Assembly: GCA_009741485.1 (NCBI GenBank)
Contig: CM019219.1
Span: forward strand, 1,369,547-1,433,546
Origin: Malurus cyaneus samueli
Lineage: Eukaryota > Chordata > Aves > Passeriformes > Maluridae
DNA length: 64,000 nucleotides
Direction of reading: 5' to 3'
Shown here in pieces: positions 59,101-64,000 of this stretch. The notes beneath the pieces were generated by a model, which was not told the origin of the DNA, did not search any database, and saw nothing but the letters and a program-made list of their open reading frames with translations. The position numbers and the translations under genes were made by a program. Position 1 is the first letter of the stretch, and each line of letters begins with the position of its first letter.

Positions 59101-62100
59101 GCTCACACTGGGAATGAGCCCTTTTGGACTGGTTTTGCTGTTGGAGCTTCTGCAAGCAGCAGAAAAAAAAGCAGGGAAATAAAGCCCAGGCACCTCCACC
59201 AAGAGGCAAACAAGGAATTCCAGTTCCAGAGGAGGAATGGGGGACAGGAAGGAACAGCAGAGCCCTGACAGCAAAGCAGATTAATTTCTTGTTGTTTAAT
59301 TGATAAATTGTGAGTTTTGAAACCTAATCCTCAGGACAATGAGTGGATTTTTATCTTCATTCCAAATCAATCCCATCCACAGGTGCAGCCTTGCACTGGG
59401 ATAAAACCACGGGAGATTTCCTATGGCTCTGCACTGTGCAGGACACCCCTGCAAATCCCAATTTCTCCTTGAGACCAGCAGGTAAAAATGGGTGTTCTAA
59501 AAGTGAAAACTGCATTTCTGAGCAGAAACTGAGCTGTGGTGACAGGGGCCAGGGCAGGAAGTGGTGAGAACCTGGCCGTGGCTGCTTTAGGAGCACAGGG
59601 GACAGCCCAGGGCACTGTGAAAGCTCTTTACCTCTTTCCTCTCTTTCAGGTTGGTTAACATGACAATGATGGCTGATTTCTGCTCCCAGATCATCCTCCA
59701 GAAGTCATTGACTGTCTCCTGCTTGGGTCCTGCACACAGAACAGGGCAATGCTCAGGAGGGGATGGAGAGATCCCAGATCCCCCCACCCCCTCCCCTGTG
59801 CACCCACCCAGGGCTGTGCCTGCTGCAGCCTGCACGGGTTTGGAATATTCTAAATAAATTCATTTTTTTTCTGTTTATTAAATAAACCCCCTAGATTTTC
59901 TTTCACACAATCATATGCACCCAAAGCTACATTTTAAGCAGAAATCTCCTCTTTTGAAACATCATTCACAGAACCACAGAATGGTCTGAGCTGGAAAGGA
60001 CTTCAAAGATCATTTACTGTCACTGCTGCCATGGAGGGACACCTCCCACTGTCCCAGGGTGGCCTCGGGCATTGCCAGGGGATCCAGGAACAGCCACAGC
60101 TTCTCCGGGAATTCCTCCCATCCCATCCCATCCCTCCCATCCATCCCATCGAACAATTCCTGCCCAATATCCCATCTAAAGCTCCCCCTTTTCACCTTAA
60201 AGCCATTCCCTGTGTTCCTGTCCCTCCCTTGTCCCAGTCCCTCTCCACTCCCTGGAGCTCCTTTAGGCCTTGGAAGATTTTCTAATTAATTCATTCTTAA
60301 ATATTATTTAATCTTTTCACTATGGCAGGAACAACATTTAGAATCCCTGCTTTGCAGCTCCTCCCCAGGCCAAGGTTTCCTGTGACCACAACAAACTGAA
60401 AATGGATTTATCAGCAGAAATCAATTTTGAGGAGCAAAGAGGCTCTGGAGGAGGAAAATGAGCCTCTGTCTGCTCAGAGCAGATTCTGCAGGGCTAGAGG
60501 TGTTGGGCACCTCACAAATATTTCAAGCTGGTTTCAACTGTGACCTCTAAGCCCAGCCTCACTCCTGACCAGCACCTGCAGCTGAAAATAACCTTTAAAA
60601 CACATCTAAAATTCAATACATTCGGCCCTAAGCTGCAGAGAGGAGAGAAATGAGAACAAGTTACCTTGTGCTGCTATAAATTTATTCTTTTCTTTATAAC
60701 CCTGTGGAAAAAAAGACAACACAAATTAAAAGGTGAAAGGCCAACATGCGCTGGCAGAAAATCACTTTTAATCCCCAAACTTGGTTAGTTGTGGGCAACT
60801 CCCAACTCACATCTATATAGGATGCATTAATGTAGTCTGAAGGTGGGACTCCATCAATTTGGGTCAAAACCACTCTGGAATGATCATCTGAAAGAAAGCC
60901 AAGCACATTGGGAGGTTAATGAATCTGAAATATGAGATTGCCTGGCAAGGAGGAGGCCTGGGGAAGCACAGAGCTCCCAGACAGTACATGAAAGAGCATT
61001 TCTGACCACTGAAATTGGTATTGCCTGAGCATTTCCAGCACATGAACACCAGCAGCAGCCTGCTCAGGGCCAACATTAACTGATTTAAAGGAAAGGGAAT
61101 GGCTTACATGGCAGGATGTTGGGATATCTGTTCTTCTCCCTGTTTTCTTCCTTATTGGCCATTTCAAACGTTCCTTGCACATACCCAGATGTTAAAGACT
61201 GGAAAAAAACAAAAAACAAAAATAGAGAGTCAATGTGTTAGAAACAAATAATTTGACTGGCAATGGCTCAGGGAAAATTTTCCTCCAACAGAACCAAACA
61301 CCAAACACTCGGGTCTGCAGGTGAGATGATTCCCACAGAACAAAAGGGAAGGAAATCAATCTGCTGGGTTTACACGAGAAACTGAGAGATGAGCGGAGCA
61401 GGAAGGTAGGTCATGTAAGTTTAGTTTGCTTATAACCAAACCATCCGAAATACGTCGATCTCAGGAGAGTGATAAATCAAAGGGAAAAACAGAGAGGAGG
61501 GGGAAGATGAGAGAAGGAGATGCCCAGGGTGGAGATGGAAGGAGATGCCTGGAGGGAAGATCAAAGAAGGAGATGCCCAGGGTGAAAATAGAAGAAGGAG
61601 ATGCCCAGGGTGGAGATGGAAGAAGGAGATGCCCAAGGTGGATTATGAGAATGAGGAGATGCCCAGGGTGAAGACAGAAGGAGGAGATGTCCATGGGGAA
61701 GGTGGAAGGAGATGCCCAGGGAAGATGGAAAGATGCCAGGTGAAGATGGAGAGGGATGCCAGGGGAAGATGGAAGGAGGAGATGCCCAGGGGAAGATGGA
61801 AGGAAATGCCCACTGTTCTCCACAGCTGAGAGCCACCACTGCATATGGACCAAAGCAGAACAGGATTTCAGGAATTTCCTTTAACTGAACTCCAAACCCC
61901 CCCAGTGTCACTGTTTTACCCCACTCAGGTGAAATCCCAGCGGGTTGGGAAGGCACAGCCCCTTCTCTCCACCCTGCAGCTCCTGGTTTGAGTCACACAG
62001 GGCACGGAAAAACACGCTCAGGGAGGGCATGGCTGGCAGAGAGGGGCTGGAACTGCCCTAAAAACTGTGACAGGGCTGTCAGGGTGAGCCAGGAACAGAG

Positions 62101-63111
62101 GGGGATCCTCCACCACAGAGCAAACAGTGCCCTGCATTCCTGGGCTTGGTCTGTTGGGGGTTTTGTGCCCCTTGAAGCTGTGAAAGCACCAGAAAGGACG
62201 TTCAGAGAGGGTTGGGCTTTCAGCAGGCTGCTCAATGCCTGAGCTGATTGGAGCTCAGGGCTGCTTATCAGCCCAGTCTGCTGATTTAAATATATTTATG
62301 ATTTATGAGACACCCAAGCTGGATTTTGGTGTGAAAAATAAATAATGGGAGGGGACCCTGCCCATAGCAGGATGATCTTGAAGCTCCTCCCACCCAAAAC
62401 CCTTCTGTGATTCTATGAAATAATTACATCTTTAAATCAAATTTCTTCAAACTGAAGTCAGGCACCAAATTCTCAATTAACAATTAAAGAACTTCTGCAT
62501 TTTTAAGTGAAAAATGCATGGAAAAATAATTATTTTGGGCCAAATCCCCCCCTCCACCCTCTGCTGCTGACCCCTGCAAGGTTTTGGCACCCTCCCTGTG
62601 CTCTGAGCAGGGCAGAGCCCGGCTCCTGCCCCACCCAGTGAGGATGTGATTCACTCAGGATGCTCCTCCTCATCACCCCCATCACGAGGGCTGAGTCCTG
62701 CTGCCTCTGGCTCACTCTGACCTGTCCCCAAACCCCAGTGAAGCTGTGAGAGGCTCAATCCACCCAGGACCAGCACATTTCCTCCTTTTTTAGCACCGAG
62801 TGAGCCACAGGACACCTCAATCAAGCCAGAATCAAAAATCCAAAACTCCTACAGGAAGCTTTTCAGTAAAAAATCGAGGCAATAATCCCAGACTTCCAAC
62901 ATCCAGCTTCCATTAGGGAAGATATTTTTGTTCCCCCCCTGCCCCGTTTTTGGCCATCCACGTGTAAAAACTTACATTGAACTCCTCCCTGAAGAGTTTC
63001 CCTTCGTCTGCCGAGCGTATCCAATTTCCTCCTCCAAGTTTTCCACTGGGATGGGGAAATACTTCTTGGGGCCCGAGGGAGATCTGCTGAGCAGCATGAC
63101 CCGTTGCTGTT
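47030..63111 (-). CDS. PTPRE: Receptor-type protein tyrosine phosphatase epsilon, cytoplasmic part (last 16 coding exons)
   Basis: Gene-level entry. Exons in transcript order: 62976-63111, 61108-61198, 60811-60887, 60665-60701, 59632-59729, 58609-58728, 57364-57524, 54002-54137, 53112-53261, 51914-52007, 51439-51515, 50041-50175, 49144-49269, 48217-48377, 47976-48111, 47030-47104. All have GT-AG borders and compatible phases; only the first is one base short. D1 carries KNRY, the WPD loop (SWPDFGVP) and the signature [11 protein letters not shown]2 has WPEIGIP in place of WPD and [10 protein letters not shown], as in the weakly active D2 of this family. The C-terminus IFSDYANFK matches PTPRE; PTPRA differs in the segment after RKFCIQ. 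The enzyme dephosphorylates tyrosines (Src family and potassium-channel substrates are known) at the plasma membrane. The signal peptide, short ectodomain and membrane segment lie beyond the right edge. Confidence 0.96.
47535..47650 (+). mobile_element. CR1 fragment in the last PTPRE intron
   Basis: 'ccaaggccaggttggatgca' to 'cctgccatggcaggtgatgt' and 'ccaaaccattcacaattc'. Sense is opposite to the gene. Confidence 0.8.
47976..48111 (-). CDS. PTPRE: PTPRE exon: D2 P-loop SAGAGRTG
   Basis: Encodes [20 protein letters not shown] and on to [12 protein letters not shown]. The signature HC(X5)R is intact, so D2 keeps the phosphate loop. It is 136 bases, as in D1. Acceptor CTTGCAG, donor GTAAAG. 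Confidence 0.96.
48217..48377 (-). CDS. PTPRE: PTPRE exon: D2 WPE loop up to His-Cys
   Basis: Encodes [20 protein letters not shown] followed by [14 protein letters not shown] and ending ITVHC. WPE replaces WPD, so the general acid is altered, which is normal for this family's D2. It is 161 bases, equal to the D1 counterpart. Acceptor CTGGCAG, donor AG/GTGAGC. Confidence 0.96.
48479..48555. repeat. 34-bp direct duplication with palindromic junction
   Basis: 'gagtatttacaacctggtcc' plus 'ataatggatttgaa' occurs at 48479-48512 and again at 48522-48555. The first copy runs into a perfect palindrome (AATGGATT/TG/AATCCATT, 48501-48518). Confidence 0.95.
48690..48832 (+). mobile_element. CR1 fragment in a PTPRE intron
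   Basis: 'gggacagtggaagtgtccct' then 'gaccatggcaaggggtggca' and 'ctcaaaccagtctggaattc' at the 3' end. Confidence 0.85.
49144..49269 (-). CDS. PTPRE: PTPRE exon: D2 segment [16 protein letters not shown]
   Basis: Encodes [20 protein letters not shown] and ends [12 protein letters not shown]. It is 126 bases, in frame. Acceptor TTTTCAG, donor GTAATT. Confidence 0.96.
50041..50175 (-). CDS. PTPRE: PTPRE exon: D2 segment [15 protein letters not shown]
   Basis: Encodes [20 protein letters not shown] and then [11 protein letters not shown] to VQEREQ. One 135-base exon here corresponds to two exons (37 and 98 bases) in D1. Acceptor CCCACAG, donor GTACGT. Confidence 0.96.
50268..50490 (+). mobile_element. 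CR1 LINE fragment in a PTPRE intron
   Basis: 'ggatatcggggaaaatttcc', 'tggcacttggggacacgggg', then 'aatctcagcgattctgtgat' at the end. Confidence 0.88.
50658..50760 (-). mobile_element. CR1 fragment in a PTPRE intron
   Basis: 'aagatcacagaatcaattgg' and 'gttggaaaagacctttgaga' are the reverse-orientated CR1 3' end. Confidence 0.8.
51181..51285. repeat. Intronic duplication partner A
   Basis: 'cttactcagctatccctaaa' and 'actcagtgaaaaatttctat' match, with divergence, 55808-55912 ('cttactcagccatccctaaa', 'ctcactgaaaaactcctat'). Confidence 0.75.
51347..51410. repeat. 16-bp repeat, four copies, beside a PTPRE exon
   Basis: TGATCTGGTTTGAAAA repeated exactly four times in 64 bp; copy 3 has one T-to-C change. 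On the gene strand each unit reads TTTTCAAACCAGATCA, which contains a CAG after a weak pyrimidine stretch. Confidence 0.97.
51439..51515 (-). CDS. PTPRE: PTPRE exon: D2 segment YDFNRVIL to YINASFID
   Basis: Encodes [20 protein letters not shown] and ASFID. The acceptor lies after a long poly-T run (TTTCCAG) and the donor is GTATGT. A 16-bp repeat in four copies begins about 28 bases past the donor. Confidence 0.96.
51914..52007 (-). CDS. PTPRE: PTPRE exon: D2 N-terminus
   Basis: Encodes [20 protein letters not shown] and [11 protein letters not shown]. Sequence and length match human PTPRE. Acceptor CTTGCAG, donor GTAAGA, exit phase 1. Confidence 0.96.
52190..52400 (-). mobile_element. CR1 LINE 3'-end fragment in a PTPRE intron
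   Basis: 'aaaatcatgggatggtttga' to 'gccttgggcactcaaaggga' and 'gggttgcccaaccacaggga'. Confidence 0.9.
53112..53261 (-). CDS. PTPRE: PTPRE exon: end of D1 and D1-D2 linker
   Basis: Encodes [20 protein letters not shown] and then [11 protein letters not shown] to GLEEEFK. Human has [20 protein letters not shown]. Acceptor CTTGCAG, donor GTAAGC. Confidence 0.96.
53333..53578 (-). mobile_element. CR1 LINE 3'-end fragment in a PTPRE intron
   Basis: 'aaaatcccagaatggggtgg' then 'aagggaccttaaagcccagc' to 'ctgctccttgccctgtcact'. Confidence 0.9.
53815..53935 (-). mobile_element. CR1 fragment in a PTPRE intron
   Basis: 'agaatcccaggatggtttgg' then 'gtccaaagggacctcaaaac' to 'ggggacacccccaactccac'. It ends 66 bases from the P-loop exon of D1. 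Confidence 0.82.
54002..54137 (-). CDS. PTPRE: PTPRE exon: D1 P-loop SAGVGRTG
   Basis: Encodes [20 protein letters not shown] and on to [11 protein letters not shown]. It completes the signature HC(X5)R; the Arg binds phosphate. The Gln-rich QRPQMVQT is the Q-loop. Acceptor at GACAG, donor GTGAGT. Confidence 0.96.
54274..54733. repeat. Intronic segmental duplication, copy 1 (about 460 bp)
   Basis: 'gctgatgggcttctctttcc' to 'aaatgtggcttggtgaggat'. It matches 56116-56570 along its length, with substitutions and several indels (roughly a tenth of positions by eye). Both copies lie in the same PTPRE intron, in the same orientation. Confidence 0.9.
54734..56115. other. PTPRE intron between the duplication copies
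   Basis: No exon seen. It holds partner B (55808-55912) of the 51181-51285 duplication; the rest appears unique. Confidence 0.55.
55808..55912. repeat. Intronic duplication partner B
   Basis: Diverged copy of 51181-51285, in a different PTPRE intron and the same orientation. Confidence 0.75.
56116..56570. repeat. Intronic segmental duplication, copy 2 (about 455 bp)
   Basis: Second copy of 54274-54733. Shared landmarks include 'ctttatattccaatccctgc' and 'gagcctccacactcagcaaa'. Confidence 0.9.
56571..57363. other. PTPRE intron, unique sequence
   Basis: No exon or repeat recognised, apart from AT-rich 'aaatatatag' words close to the splice donor of the 57364 exon. Confidence 0.55.
57364..57524 (-). 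CDS. PTPRE: PTPRE exon: D1 WPD loop up to the catalytic His-Cys
   Basis: Encodes [20 protein letters not shown] followed by [19 protein letters not shown] and ending IVVHC. The Asp of WPD is the general acid, and the final Cys is the catalytic nucleophile. The Ser codon that follows is split by the intron. Acceptor CCCACAG, donor AG/GTATG. Confidence 0.96.
58009..58592. repeat. 17-18 bp minisatellite directly after a PTPRE exon donor
   Basis: About 30 units of 'cccttcatttcccccaaaac' or 'ccctgcatttccccaaaacc' type. On the transcribed (gene) strand this is GGGTTTTGGGGGAAATGCAG, with three- to five-base G runs throughout, so the intron RNA and DNA can form G-quadruplexes. The array begins about 17 bases beyond the donor at 58608. 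Confidence 0.97.
58609..58728 (-). CDS. PTPRE: PTPRE exon: D1 segment [16 protein letters not shown]
   Basis: Encodes [20 protein letters not shown] followed by a segment ending [10 protein letters not shown]. Acceptor TTTTGTGCAG, donor GCG/GTGAGC. A G-rich (sense) minisatellite starts about 20 bases past this donor. Confidence 0.95.
59632..59729 (-). CDS. PTPRE: PTPRE exon: D1 segment [16 protein letters not shown]
   Basis: Encodes [20 protein letters not shown] and then [12 protein letters not shown], the conserved core helix and strand of the PTP fold. Acceptor TGTGCAG, donor GTAAAG. Confidence 0.96.
59968..60290 (-). mobile_element. CR1 LINE 3'-end fragment in a PTPRE intron
   Basis: 'cagaaccacagaatggtctg' to 'tggagggacacctcccactg' and 'cctgtccctcccttgtccca'. 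It includes a small (CCCAT)n expansion at 60115-60150. Confidence 0.9.
60665..60701 (-). CDS. PTPRE: PTPRE micro-exon: [12 protein letters not shown]
   Basis: A 37-base exon encoding [12 protein letters not shown] plus the first base of Gly. Acceptor TTTCCACAG, donor GTAACT. Together with the next exon it equals the single 135-base exon of D2, so D1 has an extra intron here. Confidence 0.95.
60811..60887 (-). CDS. PTPRE: PTPRE exon: D1 segment DHSRVVL to YINASYID
   Basis: Encodes [20 protein letters not shown] and ASYID, a PTP core motif. It is 77 bases, the same length and phases as its D2 counterpart at 51439-51515. Acceptor TTTCAG, donor GTGAGT. Confidence 0.96.
61108..61198 (-). CDS. PTPRE: PTPRE exon: D1 N-terminus with the KNRY motif
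   Basis: Encodes [20 protein letters not shown] and then [14 protein letters not shown] is the substrate-recognition loop of active PTP domains. Acceptor TTTTCCAG, donor GTAAGC, exit phase 1. Confidence 0.96.
61480..61810. repeat. Purine-rich minisatellite in a PTPRE intron
   Basis: Units of about 25-30 bp around 'ggagatgcccagggtgaaga' and 'tggaaggagatgcccagggg', about 12 copies, variable in length. Frames across it are artefacts. Confidence 0.93.
61811..62975. other. PTPRE intron
   Basis: No exon seen. One CR1 remnant at 62340-62425; the rest appears unique. Confidence 0.55.
62340..62425 (+). mobile_element. CR1 fragment in a PTPRE intron
   Basis: 'gggaggggaccctgcccata' then 'tgatcttgaagctcctccca' and 'cttctgtgattctatgaaat' at the 3' end. 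Confidence 0.78.
62976..63111 (-). CDS. PTPRE: PTPRE juxtamembrane exon, one base short (frameshift)
   Basis: The 5' part reads [20 protein letters not shown] followed by [10 protein letters not shown]; the 3' part reads [15 protein letters not shown] one frame over. Human has PVEHLEEEIRIRSADDCKQFREEFN without a break. The exon is 136 bases where its phases (1 in, 0 out) require 137. The missing base lies at the GAAATT/GGATACGC join, near 63028. Donor GTAAGT after 62976; acceptor CTGACAG before 63111. A consensus error is the likeliest cause. Confidence 0.9.
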
Positions 63112-63434
63112 CTGTCAGGACAAGGGCAGTGTGTGTTAAGGGATATCCAGAGCAAGAAATTCCAGCTACAAATTAATCTGGATGCTGGAAAATGCCAAAC
63201 TTCTCCCATACAACTCCACTTGGTGATAAAGCAGATTTAAAGGAAATAAAAAAACAAACTGTAGGCCAAGTGTTGGTGAAAGGAATGGTTTTTGTGTTGA
63301 TACTGAATTAAAATGTGACTGAGTTTTTTTCAGAAAAGGAGAAGTTTCTCTCTGCTCGCAGGACAGGCATGCAGAGGCAGCTTTTAGCACCAAGAGATGC
63401 TGTGAGATTGTTTCATTTCAACGGGAAAAAATCC

Positions 63435-63665
63435 CCTCAAAAAAACCCAACAAAACAAAAAAAACCAAACACCCCGCAAAACCCAAACAACCAAACAAAA
63501 AAATCCAAACAAAAACCCCCAAGAAAAAAAAAAACCAAAAAACCAAGAAAGTCAAAGAGCCAAACACAATAACAACAACAACAATAATAACAATGGATAA
63601 AGAATAGGAAATAAAAATATAATAATAATAATAGTAGTAGTAAATAATTATAATGATAATAAAGT
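63435..63665. repeat. A/C-rich low complexity and (AAT/AAC)n microsatellite
   Basis: 'aaaacccaacaaaacaaaaa' lines pass into 'caacaacaacaataataaca' and 'aataataataatagtagtag'. The stretch lies in the PTPRE intron upstream of the juxtamembrane exon. Confidence 0.92.
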
Positions 63666-64000
63666 CTCTTTAACTTGTCAGCCAGCAGAAACTGTGCCCC
63701 AAGAGGAGCTGCCCCGCTGTGCCCAAGCCCTGGCCCAGCAGGAAGTTGATGGGTATTTTTAGGGTTTTGCCTTTCCCTCTGACTGCCACCCTCTAACTCA
63801 GCCATGGCTTGACACGTGGCCAAGTGGAGCTGGCACAAAGCAGGGGCTGATTTATCTGTAACTGTGTCTTTTTCTTGCACAGGTTTGTGGGGTTTGAGCT
63901 GGGCCCCACAGAGGAGCCAGCCCCGTGGGTGGAAACCAACCCAGCACAGCTCAAACCAGTGGGAAACGCTTTTAACTCCTCTGAGGGTTTGATTTTAGTG

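Noticed and set aside
61561..61956. 131-codon minus-strand frame
   Set aside because: It is the translation of the purine-rich minisatellite in a PTPRE intron.
63437..63880. 147-codon minus-strand frame as an upstream PTPRE exon
   Set aside because: It runs through low-complexity A/C and AAT repeats, has no transmembrane or PTPRE-like sequence in the non-repeat part, and lacks convincing splice sites.

Overview
The window is vertebrate genomic DNA from a bird. Its interspersed repeats are almost all CR1 LINE fragments, recognisable by the 3'-end signature (a 'ggttggaagggacc'-type line beside octamer-like 'attctatgattc' repeats), and the two genes present read as Ki-67 and receptor PTP epsilon. 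The CR1 subfamily text suggests a songbird, but the sequence alone does not prove the species.

Layout. From 1 to 23,000 I see no protein-coding gene. This part holds simple and tandem repeats, CR1 fragments, and two stretches that look like conserved non-coding (enhancer-type) DNA, at about 2.9-5.16 kb and 16.07-16.69 kb. The first of these is partly present twice, because positions 2311-3565 recur at 3589-4852. All seven differences are bases missing from the first copy, which looks like an assembly error. From 23,044 to about 38,700 lies MKI67 (Ki-67) on the minus strand: 14 coding exons, FHA domain first, PP1-docking motif, sixteen 20-residue Ki-67 repeats, and a 1,014-codon basic last exon. 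It ends upstream in a CpG island with a CCAAT/CHR cell-cycle promoter. A hexamer-based minisatellite sits directly behind the promoter. From 47,030 to the right edge lie the last 16 coding exons of PTPRE, also on the minus strand: juxtamembrane exon, catalytic domain D1, pseudocatalytic domain D2 and stop codon. The exons for the extracellular and transmembrane parts lie beyond position 64,000.

How the genes relate. MKI67 (mitotic chromosome periphery and proliferation) and PTPRE (membrane tyrosine phosphatase) are neighbours in other amniotes. They share a locus, not a pathway. Both are on the same strand here, whereas from memory the human genes converge, so MKI67 may have been inverted in one lineage.

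Quality warnings. The juxtamembrane PTPRE exon is one base short of an open frame. One MKI67 junction (exon 8 to 9) does not keep phase with the obvious splice sites. I see no novel enzymatic or defence system. The most interesting points are the compact 20-residue Ki-67 repeats, the gene-orientation difference, several tandem repeats that begin within tens of bases of PTPRE splice donors, and a perfect 85-bp repeat 4 kb apart.
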